Below are positions 35,510 through 48,840 of a DNA stretch of 64,000 nucleotides, piece after piece. The notes under the pieces were generated by a model. The model was not told the DNA's origin, did not search any database, and was given only the letters and a program-made list of their open reading frames with translations. Origin of the DNA: Tanypteryx hageni (Eukaryota; Arthropoda; Insecta; Odonata; Petaluridae); the NCBI GenBank assembly GCA_028673005.1, contig CM054116.1, positions 64,859,682 through 64,923,681 on the forward strand, written 5' to 3'. The position numbers were made by a program, and so were the translations under genes. Each line of letters starts with the position of its first letter. Positions within the stretch are counted from its first letter, which is position 1.

Positions 35510-38500
35510 GATGGTCCCAAAGAACGACTTACTTCAAAGAAGCGAAGCCTCTATAGACTTTCAATTTAGTATTTACCAATAATTTAGGAAAATCCAATTA
35601 ATGTCCGAACAGATTAATTACATGTTATTTTCTTACAATCAGGCAACGTGGTCTAATTTTCCTTTCGTCAAATTTTTTTTATTTTTTTTTAAGGTTTTCA
35701 AACGCACAAAAAAACTTCCATAACACACGGGTGCAATTTTTTTCATCTTCTAAAATGGTGATTACTCAGCATTAAGCTCAACCTGAGAAAGTGATATCTT
35801 CACTGTGCCCAATTTCCTTTAAAACCACGGATAATGTGGGCGATGCTCGCCGCTCTCCCCTCCTCCTGACTACATTCCTCCCGAGTGGGCGTGGCGCCCT
35901 CTGCTCTTTCTGACGCTGACTAATAGAACTAATATTCCGAAGCCAATCTCGGTTTCTCTTCAGCCAGTCTAGCACTACGTGACAAAAGCTCTCGATCCGA
36001 ACTATAAATTTCTTCTTTGCACCACTAAGAACTTTGTTGGCCATAGTTTGCACAAAGAGTATTCTTTAGGCTTTTTCTAAGTTACGCACCAGGTTCCCTT
36101 CAGGATCATGTTAGCTTTGGTTATTCTTTGTCTCCGATCATACACCCACTGTCATATATTTTTAAGTACATATATGGTAAACATTTCAATGCATTTAATT
36201 AAAACAATTCGAATGTTTATCAACGGATGTCGGTAAAAAGGAATGATACAATTCATTGTAAGATGGGAAATTGGTTTTACTTTTCCGAACGGTAGTCTCG
36301 GCAAAACAACGATAAGTCAAGGTGAAATATAACATTTCTTTCGTTTATATCACCTTACATTCCATCTTGTAAGTTCACTTTATGTCCATGTCTTGAGATT
36401 TAGTGAGGGATTTTCCTCCCGTGTAATATGGATAACCACTCACTCAGTCCTTCCTCAATTGAAATATCACAGTTTGGGAGACAAGGATCATAGTGGTTTG
36501 TTAGTTTAGTTAGTTAGTAAATGCTCGGGAATTGGGGGACCCGGGTTCGCCGAAGTTCAGAAATTTTCTACTTTTCTACTTTGAAATTAAATAATTATTA
36601 TCTTATCTCTGAGAAATCTCTGAAACCTTATTTTTTATATTCTTAACGAATCTTTGAATCGAAAATGAAGAAATCGACTCCTAAAAGTTTAGTAGAAATT
36701 AGCAGTTCGATCACATATTTGAATAAAAATATTCCAAATTTTCTATACATAGTGCCTAATATAGAATTTGTCCACATATATTGGTGGTTTATTCTCAGAT
36801 AAGCCATGAAAAATTTGTATTGTGTGAATGAATATTCAGCGAATCGATAATGGGTAATAATAAGCTTGCCTTTTAGAACCTCAATAAGTCTAATGTCTAT
36901 AACTCGAATTTATTATAAATCGGATAAAATATTTCTTTACCTTTACCTAATAGTTTTATAACTCGAAGTCTCGGCAATTCGAAATATTATGCCTTCCTTC
37001 GAGGATAGGGTCATCGGGATACGGCTGTATATGTAATATTATTCAGGTAAATGATAATATAGACAAAGTTAATTGCTCCACTAATCAGACCTGCGAAACG
37101 AGTAACTCTTTACGAAGAGATTACAAGTTATGCATCTCGTAAAAACCGATAAATTTGCTTATCATCGATCAACAGTTTAATGCGGGGTATTATTGGAAAT
37201 CTCGAGAACGGCACGGCGCGGCGGTTCATGCGACAAAAACAGGTTTTTTAAAAAGGTCACTTCGATCCAATTCCTGGCCTTGTTCCTTATTGATACTACT
37301 TACAACAGAAATCAGTTTGGGGACTGTTTCTCTCTTAGATAAACAGCAGAGATGCGCCCGAAGCGGCTTAATCTGTTCATGTGACTAGGATGAGTTTTCC
37401 CTCCTCTCTTTAGCAATAGAGAATAACAAGGCCACTGGTACACTTGGTGTATACAGAGTTTAGCGTTTTGATATGATTATCCATATTAAAGATTAGTAGT
37501 ATACGTATACAGATGATATAGTGCTAAACTAAGAAATAGCCGTGAACATTTCCTACTCGATTGGGTTGAAAGAATCTTTCCGTATATTTACTTGTCGCTA
37601 AACAAGAAAGCGTGATAGAACAATATATGTGTAAATGGCATAGAGATATACACTCAATAGACAAATTATATCATTTCAAATTTGTTAAACATGTATACTC
37701 CTTTTCCCACAGACAATATTTATTCGCTTAAACAAATGGAGGAATTTAAAAATTTCTCCCATCTCGTTTGACCATTCCACTGAGCGGGAAGAAGCATGAC
37801 CATATATTCTTTCCTTCTTCCCAAGGAGTGTAATGAACCCGGCACTTTAGAAGTCATCCTTGGGATGGGTCACCTTCTTCTCCCGCAAGGTCATCCCTTA
37901 TAGGGCGTCCCCGCCTCCTCTCCACCGTCCTGGGAAGATGAAGTCGCGGGACGAATTGACAACCTACTCTAGTAGCTCCTCGGGGAGATCTCAAGGGCGA
38001 GGGAGCCACCCAGTCGGAGTAGCGGTATCTGTTGTGGCCACATTTTCCTCTTCCTCTCACTCTCTCTTCTCTCGTTCCCTCCTTCACATCTCCCTCGTCT
38101 TATTTAAAGATTCGCATATCGCGTCGAGCTGTGACTGAAACACACCGTTAAGTCAATCACGGGTACAAGCGACTCGCTTACCCGCCATCTTGGATTCAGC
38201 CATCTTCCCAAGTATGTTCGCCTCCTCTCCGAATCGTCAAAAGAATCCAATTTGGGCATGTTCCAAACGGGTCTACTTTCTCTTTCTATGTTGCTTTGTT
38301 CTATTTGTTGCTTGTGCGTAGATGCAAGAGGGACATGATCTTAATGTCCAAAACGTGGACTATGAATGGGATGGTTCAACTAATGGGATCCGTTCCAGGT
38401 CTTGCAATATTTTTAGTTGTGCTCATCCTCGTATCACTGACCCGTTTTATAGTTCCTCTTTCGCAATTGTAAACTACATATAATGTTGACAAACTTAAAA

Positions 38501-39831
38501 CAATATTTACATAACAAGGAATTCTTGAATAGATTTTGAATATAATCGCAAAATTTATCAAATTGAATCAGTCATTCGTCAAAACATCTTTCCATGGCAG
38601 TATACACTTTGTGTTGTGATTATTAAATGCTGAAATAACTATTTTAATATCACTGCAATACCTTTTAGCTGATAATAATTTGAAAAATCTAATCGGTATG
38701 CAGTCATATTCAATGCAAGTCCAACAACATTAAATTAATTAAATAAAATTAAAATAGTCCGTTTCTGGGTATAATTTTAAGTGATCTCCAGTGCCGATAC
38801 GACAAATAGTTTATGCGCCAATGCTGAGATAAATTCCTTTTTCATATTTAAAGACAGCAGTTGAAGCCATTAAATGTAAACATTCGATGTTTACGACAAA
38901 AAATTTGACAGCCAAATTTTATAGTCATACATATAATTTACTCGGTTTATGTCTCCGATTTTCTTCGTGGAAGTCAAATGACTTTAAATACTCATCAGAA
39001 AATTAATTCCACGATTACAAAACTGTAGCCACGAAATACCTCCATTAAATTTTAACGTAATACAATGATATGGAAATTGAGTAACATATATATCCTTTTT
39101 TGTAAAAAGCTTGCGCAAACCACGTAATACCAATTTTCCGCTGAATTTATTTCATCCTGACGTCTTGGACGATCCCTCACTCCATTTCTTATTTCCGAAA
39201 TAGTGTCGCCGTCGGATTTTAGTACGGGCGGGTCCCAGCCGAAGGCTCATCCGACGTGAAAAGCGACCTATTTACGGTCGTGTATTTTCAATTTTTCGCA
39301 CCTGCTTTTTTATCTCAGCATTCGACGAAGGAATCCCCGAAGCCATATTAAAAATAGGTGTCAAGGACGCATCTCTATGTCAGCGGAGTAATGGAAGACT
39401 CTGGGCGGATAAGTTTGCTCTCTCTCTCTCTCTCGCGGGCGGAGTGGGTGGATGGACCACGCCTCTGCGTCCGAGGGCACGCGAGGAACGAGATCCGACG
39501 CAAGAAAATAATAAAAAATTTCCAATGCGGCGGTTTGTTTCTTCATAGAGTTTAGGCAGGGCTATCGAAACATTTTTTTTGGGCCCAATGACCCAATGGC
39601 ATTTTCGAGTCGAAAAAAATGTTAGCGTTCATTTAATCTAGATATAGCCGGTAAAGAATTCATTTCAGTAGATTGGTCCAATTAATAGGAGTCAAACTCA
39701 CGATTTTTGCCAAATGATATGGTGAATCGCGAGTTGTCTTTGGATTTCTCGAAGACATACAGTAATTAACCCATAATGGTTCTTTGAAAAGGAATTGTCG
39801 ACCTCGCTTTATGCATGGAATCTAACTGTTA
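35507..39831. other. no gene recognised; GC-rich patches at 35.8-35.95, 37.85-38.1 and 39.16-39.55 kb
   Basis: Each patch opens short frames on both strands without a recognised motif; one near 39417-39436 contains (CT)n. Between them the DNA is AT-rich. The patches may be old exons, regulatory islands or TE pieces. Confidence 0.35.
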
Positions 39832-39839
39832 GTTTACAT

Positions 39840-40085
39840 AAGCGTTTCTCAAACTAGAGGCCGCCGCTCCCCGGGGAACCGCAAAATAATTTTGGATGTA
39901 AGGTGGTGCCAAAAAAGTTGTTTTCATGATTAATAAAATTTATAACGGAATTTTGGGATGCAGTAAAAATTATTTATAGTTACATTAAATGACGAAATTT
40001 TCAATAAAGTTTTTTATTTTGACTATCTTCAGTTCAAATTCAATATTCAATGGGGCCGCGATAATTAAAAGTTTAAGAACCACTG
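39840..40085. mobile_element. hAT MITE with perfect 8-bp target duplication
   Basis: gtttacat flanks both sides (39832-39839 and 40086-40093). The reversed right end is cagtggttcttaaac; the left end aagcgtttctcaaac is its partner with decayed first bases. 246 bp, non-coding, with ggccgc motifs near each end. Confidence 0.85.
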
Positions 40086-40094
40086 GTTTACATA

Positions 40095-40200
40095 ACACCA
40101 TACAAAGGTTAACCAGATGAGCATTTCGGCTACAAAGCGGCCGTCCTCAGCGGCGATTCATCAGTGGTAGATTCTTAAATCAGTAAATCGCCATTTGTAA
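40095..40200. mobile_element. Penelope-type terminal fragment (family A)
   Basis: Carries the shared upstream string (aggttaacca, then catttcggct) seen at 14.5 kb, and a full family A core. Single orientation here. Confidence 0.5.
40124..40150 (-). ncRNA. candidate hammerhead ribozyme core, family A
   Basis: CTGAGGA, stem II (GGCCGC, loop TTT, GTAGCC; mostly paired) and GAAAT. Both boxes are complete. Confidence 0.6.
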
Positions 40201-40330
40201 TGCATACTTTGAAGCATAAATTCTTATTTTTTCAAATTTTTAAATAGTTATTGGAGATATCTAAATTATCAGTTATACTTCTTTGAGTAAAAGTTAGGTC
40301 GTGTTCATAAAAGGTATATATATATATATA

Positions 40331-40508
40331 GATGGCAACAAGGTGTTGGGATGAGGAAACCCAGTGAACACTCACCAATCGGACGACTTCAGGTTGGCGA
40401 GGCCCCGGGGATGTCGAAGCGACACACGTAAAAGAACACTAAAACACAGAAACATCACAAACGTAGAAGCTTTCGGAATCATTCCTTCATCAGCTACAGA
40501 GAGAAAAC
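40331..40508 (-). mobile_element. Penelope-type terminal fragment between two (TA)n tracts (family E)
   Basis: About 178 bases lie exactly between (TA)n runs at 40315-40330 and 40509-40532. The interior is of higher GC and ends in a complete hammerhead core. The split TA tract suggests insertion into a microsatellite. Confidence 0.6.
40471..40493 (-). ncRNA. candidate hammerhead ribozyme core, family E
   Basis: CTGATGA, a compact stem II (GGAA, loop TGA, TTCC) and GAAAGC. This is the shortest and cleanest stem II in the window. Confidence 0.65.
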
Positions 40509-40532
40509 ATATATATATATATATATATATAT

Positions 40533-41665
40533 ACAGAGATTTTATTTTCTAGTTCAATTCATTATGGTGCGATTCCCAGAACTGTATTATAGTTCTTGCA
40601 GAGTCTAGCGCATTCCCAAAATATTTTAAGCACTTCTGATTAAATAACCTTCTTTTAGCAAAAATGACACTTCCGTTAAGAAGAAATTCCATAAATACGG
40701 GATATTATTGTGCTAAGGTCAGTATAATTCGAATCTGAGACAGTTGCACTTACTTTAGATTAATAATATAATATTTGAAGGATCAGACACTTGGTTATTC
40801 ACAGTCACATGTTGGAGAATAGTGAATTTCTCGTAGAATGAGGCTAAATGGAGAAATCTTGAAATGGAACACTATGGAAAAAAGTATCATTTACTTTTTG
40901 TAAAACAAAATCAATAGAATTCTTACTAAGCTATTTTTTCATCCTGGTGGAAATTTTGGTAAGACAAACAATAAAATACGAGCAAACGAAAAGAAAATTT
41001 ATTTTTTTGCGTCGTTCTAAGTTCATGAATAGTTAAGTTGAAGAAGCTATTCGCTCATTGACGGTCACTTTTTACTCCACCTTAAATTACGGGTATAAAA
41101 TGAACTGCATGCATATGCCTATTTAAAATCAACACTTTCCTTTGTGTTTGCTTTATATTGATAGCATTTTACCAAAAATAATAATATTATTTTCAAATAG
41201 AAATTTTTTACATAAATGTTATCATAACTAAAGACGAACTCTGGTAAATATCTTCACCAAGCAATCCGTCTGTCCCGGCTGTCCTCTTCTTTTAAGATTT
41301 TAATACTACAGTCGTCTTGTTTTATTGTTGTTTATAATATATAGCTCTCAATGAGAAAGTATATGGCAATTTCGTTAAATTGTATTTATTAGTTCAAAAG
41401 TTACTCAAAATACTAAAAATTGTAAATAAATAAGAGTAAAATTACAAATTAGAATATGCTCTTGGTTGATCGTATTGTTTTTCCGTCTTTCTTTTTTTGC
41501 ATCGGGCTCGTTTCATCTTGAAGGATTTTCTAGTGCTTAAATAAAGTGACATACTTCATGACAAATCATTAATGACAGAATTAAAATTGTTCTTAAGTGA
41601 CTTTCATTATAGAAATGTATACTTTTAAACTGTAATTGTAATTAATTAACCGCGTACCTCCTACC
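40533..41665. other. no feature seen
   Basis: AT-rich, no credible frame. Confidence 0.5.
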
Positions 41666-41905
41666 CCCAAATTTAGGGCTGCCATACGTCCTCATTTTCC
41701 CGGACATGGACTCATTTTTGGCGTTCGATGGACCGTCCGGGAGGAATTTCTAAAATTTCGAGAATGTCCGGAATTTTGGTGATCAAAAATTCAAACTCCT
41801 GATCTTCAGCATTGGTTAAATTTTATGAAGTATGCCCATATCAGCGTTGCCAGTTCAGCAGATTTCCGTATTTTTCTCAAGTATCCCCACTTCCGGTTGT
41901 AAATA

Positions 41906-42645
41906 CAGGTATCCCTCGATTTACGTGTTCAGGGAACACGTTTTCACATATACGCGGTTTTATTTTTACGACCATTTTTCGATACATGTATATGCGTCGC
42001 GTATTTACATTTACGCAATTTTATTCTTACGGCCATTTATCGATATACAATTTACGTATTTGCATTTATGCGATTCGTTATGCGCACATTATGTACTCTT
42101 AATAGTTTTATTATTTATTAAATATTTCATAGATTCTTTCCCGTTTACTATTTACCTTTATCGCACCTTCATTGATACCATTCGTTGCATCGTACGGCAG
42201 AGAAGGGTTTCCCGGAAGTTTCTACGGCAGTATAATTTCTTTTCTTATTTCCCTCTTTGCGCAAATAACGCACTTGAACAAACTTTTTTGTACAAAAATA
42301 TTCGTTGAGTGGGGCGAAGAGAATATATTTGTATAGGGAGTTCACTGATCGAAGGTCCTTCGAGAAATCTGAGATTTATTGCAGAAACGTAACGTAGAAA
42401 AAAATTAAGGAATTGTAAAAGAGGACGCTGCACAGGACGCCATATCACGTCGAATACGCTTTGGGGGATTAAAACGTTCATTAAATCAAATTTAAAGACG
42501 TTTATAACTGGAACACATCTGCTCAGGAACGAAAACAATGCCTATTACATTATTTTAAATGGTAAAAATATTTTCGATTTACGCGTTTTCCCTTTACTCG
42601 ACGATTTCCAGGAACGCATCTCTAACATAGATCCGGAGATACCTG
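41906..42645. mobile_element. pogo/Tigger-like MITE nested in the hAT
   Basis: Starts caggtatccctcgatttacg and ends (reversed) caggtatctccggatc, with TA on both sides (41904-41905 and 42646-42647). The CAG start, TA duplication and ctcgatttacg subterminal sequence are typical of Tigger-like elements. An internal tandem of about 55 bases (atttac(a/g)...tttacg...ggccattt) repeats a little over twice at 41.95-42.09 kb. Confidence 0.75.
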
Positions 42646-43123
42646 TAATTTACTTAGAACAAGATGTTACTAGGTGTCGCTGTTTGGCCGTGTGAAGATT
42701 GTTATTCTTTAAAGAGTTTGAGTAGCGAAGTATTTCGTCCGTTCTCCTTCAATTGTTGAATCCTTCGTAATTGGAGTGGGTTGCTCTGCGCACATTTTGC
42801 ATAACTGTATCCAACATGGAACAGATACACTAGATGTAGACATCGAGTCAATTGTCATAATGATTTTGAACTATTTTCATTTTAAACTGTACGTTTTGAA
42901 AGTTTGAAACAATTTTGTGAATTTGCCCAAGTAACTTATAAAAAACTACTTTATCACAGTAAAAGTCGCTGGCTTTCACTATTTCCTGTTATTGATAGAC
43001 TTCTACATATGTTTCTAGCATTATAAGTAAATATATCATAAGATTTCCTTAGGAGAGTATAAATATTTCATGCTGAAATTAGAAGTTAAAATTCAGGAAA
43101 ATATTTTAAATCATAGATTTATA

Positions 43124-45297
43124 CAGACATGCCTCGTTTAGCGCATTTCCAACATAGCGCAATTGGCATCTCAATTTTTATTTAGGAAATAAAGTTCTCA
43201 AACGGCCACGGTCTATTAATATAGTCCCAATTTTTTCTTATTTACCTTCACTTCTTTGTTCCAATGATAACCGGTTATGTATTATATACTAATTAAAGAC
43301 AATTTTGTTGTTATTCATACATTTGTTCACTTCTACGATGTTTTTACATTGGTTTACAGTCTTTTGCAGTTATCCAAGCATTGGAAGTTTTGCACTTGTT
43401 AACGTTACTGTTTAGGTGGTTAGGGATAGATTTACTTTGGGTGGGTTTTTGCTTTGAGGTTCCTGACTGAATTTTAACCTTATTCATCAATATCCATCTA
43501 TTATTATTGTTATTTTTCTGTTGGTACCTATGTTAAATTTATGTAATAATAGACCTGTTCCGTTATTGTTAGCGCTTAAAAAATCGGTAGTTTTCACTTC
43601 GTCTATCCGTGTACAAAATTTTGAAGTAACGAGAAAAGCTGGGAAACTAGATTTTTAGGGGAGTTTTAGATATGAGGCCTATTGATTTTGGAGAGCGTTT
43701 GTCTGTCCGTTTGACTTTTCGCAGGATTTCAAGAAAACCCTTATGAACTATCTATATGGGGCCGTACTATGGTAAGGTTCGTCTTGTATACGTTATTACA
43801 ACAATAAAGCGAAGCGAAAATACGTTCACTTTGCATTTATAAAATGGATCAAGGTCACATTAAAATTTCTTAATTGCGGAGAGGTATGTTTTTAATAACT
43901 TGTAATTGTTTTAAAATTTTACGTTTCGTTATAAATGCTTAGCTCTAATGAAAATACAAAGTTATATTATAATTACGTAGTTTGATATCTAAATCTGGAG
44001 TTTGTTGAAAATGCATAAACGTTAAGTATTCCAAAATTTTACGTGAAAATAACTAAAAAAAAACGCTTTTGGAATCTGGTTTTACAATTTTTCACCATTC
44101 AAGGTATTCAGTTTAATTATAATGCACCATAGGTATTTTGCTTCATTTATAGTGCCAAATAAAATTTAACAGCAAATAGCGGAAAGGTAATTTAAATTAA
44201 TCATTAGTAATACATTAAAAGATCGTTTATCCGAAATGGTCGTAACGTAAACCATTTTGGATAATAGATATTTTCGGATAATAAATGTCTGTCCGTAAAC
44301 AGAACGTCAACCAAAAAATGTTTTTACCAATATATCGCAAAAATAAACAATAATATCAACGAATCAAATGCAGAGGATTTTTAGGCACGTTTCGCTTCCA
44401 GCACGAGCGCCTATTGGCTTATTTCCGTCCGTCCGTATGTTCGTTCTCGACTTCTTCCAAACGGAGTTTAATGGCATTCGGTATTAAGGACTTCAGGGCA
44501 AAAAATTATATTAATTGTTCACATAATCAAATCGGGAGATGCCACTTTACTAGAAACAAAAAAAAACAAACTCCGTTTATCATTAAAATCAAACGAAGTC
44601 GTCATTCACTTTCAAGTTTGAACTTCGGCAATTTCTTGCATGGTTATTTAATTGTTGTCAACGAAAACAATCTTCGTATTAACTGAAGTAAATAAGATCT
44701 ATTACAATTACGAAAATACGTTTAATTTCCTTTCGTGCGCTTGTAGCATTTATTAAACGGATGAAACTGGACTATCAAGAAAGAAGAAACGAACGTAAAT
44801 ATGTTTTTTGTCTTTCATGCACACAAAGCCTTTTGCAAGTGAAAAGAAATGGATGATTTACAACGAAGGAATAAACGTAAAGATTACAACTTCTTCGAGT
44901 TAGATGTTTTAAATAATTTTCGATTGTTTGATTAAATACAATACATAAGAAAATAAAACGGTATACTATCAAAAATGTAATATTTCCTTTGCATCATATT
45001 TTTTCGGTGTTTTGATTTTTTAGCTATTTAAATCTTCGGGAAAAAGATCTTCTGCAGTAATAATAAATATTAAGTAAATATTAATAAACTAACATTATTT
45101 TCAGTGATATTAATGTGTATTTATACATAATTTGCTTTAAAAACGTAGCTTTACAACGGTATATAAGGATGAAAAAATTTCTGACTAGTAAAAATTAATT
45201 GGGTTAAGTACTACGTCATAGACTCTTCATTTTGCGTAAATTCCGTTAGCGCATTGACCTACCGGAACACACCTCTTGCGCTAAGACAGGCTACCTG
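43124..45297. mobile_element. second pogo/Tigger-like element nested in the hAT
   Basis: The left end cagacatgcctcgtttagcg and reversed right end caggtagcctgtcttagcg are inverted copies, with TA at 43122-43123 and 45298-45299. About 2.2 kb. The open frame at 44414-44686 has no transposase signature, so no coding function is assigned. Confidence 0.7.
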
Positions 45298-45727
45298 TAC
45301 ATTTATGGTAGTGGTTCTTTATTTAAATTCAGTTTTTTTGACATTTTTACTGCGTTTAATAAGTTTCATAATTATGTTATCAAACTAAGATTTAACTAAG
45401 CGCTAATGTTACACTAATGTGTGTGAAATCTGCTATTATGAGGAATGATAGATTTCAATCAATTAAGCTATGATTTGTTAATATATTATTTTGTCTGCGA
45501 ACCTAAATTCAAACATTTGCTTTGGGTGTCTCTTAAAAATATATGAAATATATAAGCCCTCTGTATCTAAATTGTATGTACGTTCATGGAAGGTTATAAA
45601 AATAAAATGCCGGTTAGGTTGAAAAGCGGGCTGCGGTATCAGCGGAGAGGTGTCCTCAAAAGTCCTCATTTTTGCCATCAAGTGCCCTCATTTCTTGGAT
45701 TGGGGACACGGTAGACCTACCCAAATT

Positions 45728-48233
45728 AGATCTCGCTTTTTAAAAAAAAGATCATGAAAAATTCTGAATGGCTAGATTATATGTTAAAAGTATTAAAAAT
45801 ACCTATAAAATATGTATAATTTATCGCTGTCACTGTATGGTGCAAACTGATGATTTCGAAATGACACAACCTACAGTATCATGTCGATATCGGGACCAGT
45901 TTTACGATTAGTTCAAAAACAATTATTTTAAAATAAATTTTTGGCCCTATTTACTCGAGGAAATAACCTAAATTCGGTATTATTATTATTATTTTTTAAC
46001 CTTATTAATCATAGCACTTTCAATAATTTTAATATTTTTATTCATAATTAAGTGAAGTTAAATGCTAATGTATGATGCTACATAAAGAGGAATAACACGA
46101 AAGTTCTTCGCTCTAATCAAGTATAATATCTGCAAAGATTAAAACGCACAGGTATTTCATAAAAAGGTTTCCACAGGATGCCCATATAAACGGCCAGCAA
46201 AAAACAAGCTACATAATAAAAAACTCCGAATATTGACCTTTGCATTATTTCACAACAGCGAAATTATAATTCCAGACAATTAGGGCTTCGCGGCCTTCAT
46301 TGGACTTTACACTCTTCAAGGTGGTTTTGTCTCGCCCCGCCGAAGCGTGAGTCGACAACATCAGCTAAAAATAGAACGATAAAATACTCCGATGATGCAG
46401 ATTTTACCTTGTAGGACTAATATGAGCTTACTGATAAGATGAAAGCGTAATTTTTTTATCCAGCATCACTTAAATTCATAAAATAAACCTACCTCGGGAT
46501 TTAGTCATGATAATTCTTCTCGTAATTCCTTTGACATCTTCTAATATCCAGTGGTTAGTTAAGACGGCTAGAATTTTAGTTAAGACGGCTAGAATTCGAT
46601 AAAACTTTTATGAACGTAGTAGTAACTAACTAATGTATCAAAATTTTCTCATTCCGATATAAATTTATGATTGTATACGGCAGAATATTATTATGTATTC
46701 GTTGGATGAGGATCTCTTTTTTACTACTAGCCGATACACGTGTCTTTACGTGTCTCGCGTTCCGTTTAATGCCTGAAATGAGAGCGATGCTGGTTGTGGA
46801 GCCACCTTGGGAGAGGTAAGAAGGAGGAGGAGGAGGTGTTTGATGACTTGAACTGAGGTGGGCATAACATTTGATGGGTGTGGTTCTTGTAGCAGTTTGA
46901 GGTCACTTCACAGTTGACTCCCGAAAATTTATGGATGTGTCAATTAACGTAGGTGGTTTTATTCATTCGTACCTGGTCGCGACCGGGCGCCAAGTTAATA
47001 ATATATTCTGTGGATCATAGCCCTTGTGTAGATGCACTCCAAAATTATTGGCAGAAACTGGTTTATGAATAACGTTTACATCTATATGGAGTTAGCATTT
47101 AGTGAAGTACGATTCATGTTTTGAAAATATACTTCCATAACGTCACCATCATATTACATTGCATCGAGTCTAGAGAAAGCCTATCTATAATCTCGTAACA
47201 TTAATTTTAATATAATATTTTTGCCATAAAAACTTGTCATATTTTCTCCAAGTATTCAGTTTAAAATATTGTAAATTTGATAAAAAAATAAAAAAATTCA
47301 ATTAATTTACTATTTACCCTTCCACACTCAGTGGAAATTCTGAAATGGAACGATTAGTAGGAGTTTAGTTACGAATTTATATATTCAGATAAATAAAAAT
47401 GTCAAAAAGGATAATTTAAGGCATTTCTACGTCAATTACACTTTTTTTTGTGTTAATTATGATGAACACTTTTAGAAAATTACCCAATAAAAACGTCTGC
47501 TAAATATATAAATTCCCTTTTAAGAAGGTACGAAAAATCGACAATTCCAAATCTGACAACATTCGAAATTATATCAGAACATATAAACAAAAAATTGGAA
47601 ATATTACCTAGATATCAGGTACATCAGCATGTCTTAATGAAATAGCAAATTCCTTTGAATACAACTTTTACCTTTAGTGGTAGAATTAAGTTGCTGCAAT
47701 TGCTATTTTATAATTAATTTCAATAATTCTTTGAATTATTAATTTTAGCATCTTATTAATTTCTTAGATTAATATAAATCTAAAGTAATTATAAAAATAA
47801 CCTTCAAAATAAAATGTAATATATAAAAATTTAACTTCATTAAATCACGATGCAAAATATTTATAAAAAGGATTATGTTGAAGTAGGTACACTTTAGGAA
47901 TGGGATGCAATGTTTCCTATTCAAAGAAGGCAACTTTCGTAACAGCACTACCATCATCTATAGGAGAAAAGATGAAGCTTCAGCTATGGCTCTCGTCGGT
48001 AGATGGATGTGCAGAAGGCGCCAAACTACCCCAGTTGAATATGAATTTAGGCTGAATCTGAACTGGAAGAAGTTAGAACTAATGTTAACGTTCAAAATAT
48101 ATTTCGATAGAATCTACTTCTCAAGAAGAAGGAATTAAAAATAAATTAATCAGTTATCCTTGTTGCTCAGATATTAATATTGTATAGTTTCTGGATTTTT
48201 TTCTATTTTTTATTATTACAGCAAATACTTTTA
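45728..48233. other. no gene recognised
   Basis: AT-rich apart from a short G-rich run (aggaggaggagg) near 46820. No recognised frame. Confidence 0.45.
46555..46596. repeat. 21-bp direct tandem duplication
   Basis: ttagttaagacggctagaat plus t occurs twice in direct succession without mismatch; a recent slip. Confidence 0.9.
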
Positions 48234-48300
48234 ATAATAATAATAGCCTTTATTTAGCAATTGCTATTCATGTAGTACAATTCAATACAAAATAAATCAA
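48234..48300 (-). mobile_element. LINE 3' tail with (ATT)n
   Basis: On the minus strand, caattgctaaataaaggcta is followed by (TTA)n. The aataaaggctattatt ending is a familiar LINE 3' terminus in arthropods. No coding part is attached. Confidence 0.45.
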
Positions 48301-48559
48301 GTAGGTACATGTAGGTATATATAATTATTTCACAACCTTGTTACATTTCACTTAAAAAATTATAATAATAACTAAGAAATGCATATCCAATACACTTATT
48401 TAAACACTTTGGTCCTGGACCCATTTTGAATGTGCAATGTATGTGATATTTAAGGAAGTATACTTAATTTTATTATGATAAGTTTAACGTTTCGTACTTA
48501 TTATTATGAATGAATGAACAATATATCGGGAGAGTAGAAATCGTAATGAAATAGATAAA

Positions 48560-48835
48560 CACAGCATCACACTAAGGAAGTTTTGTGCCCTAGGCGAGAG
48601 GTAAGAACACACCGCTCAACACTTTGATAATTACAAAAATAATAATTTTATTATAAGTAAAATTAAAGAAACATTACATTTATTATCCCATATACAAAAA
48701 TTAAAATCCATGAATAATATCTTTCCAAACGTTTTATACGAAATGTCAGCTCGCGAGAAGCCTATTGTTTCCCCTTCGCTTCGGCGCCTGTGGCGATCGC
48801 CCTATTCGCTCCTCACTCGCTACGGTAGTGTGTAA
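48560..48835. mobile_element. possible eroded DNA transposon
   Basis: gtgccctaggcgag on the left and gcgcctgtggcgatcgccct near the right suggest hAT-type subterminal sequence, and cacacta/tagtgtg strings lie near the edges. No duplication found. Confidence 0.25.
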
Positions 48836-48840
48836 ACGTA

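Larger units (their letters stand above)
41674..45719. mobile_element. hAT element with perfect 8-bp target duplication, two Tigger-like elements nested
   Basis: cccaaatt flanks both sides (41666-41673 and 45720-45727). The left end tagggctgccatacgtcc and reversed right end taggtctaccgtgtcccc are inverted copies. Removing the two nested TA-flanked elements leaves about 1.1 kb of hAT backbone with no transposase recognised, so it was non-autonomous. Confidence 0.85.

Noticed and set aside
36530..36560. Possible tRNA T-arm (acccgggttcgccgaag)
   Set aside because: No acceptor, D-arm or anticodon arm could be fitted around it.
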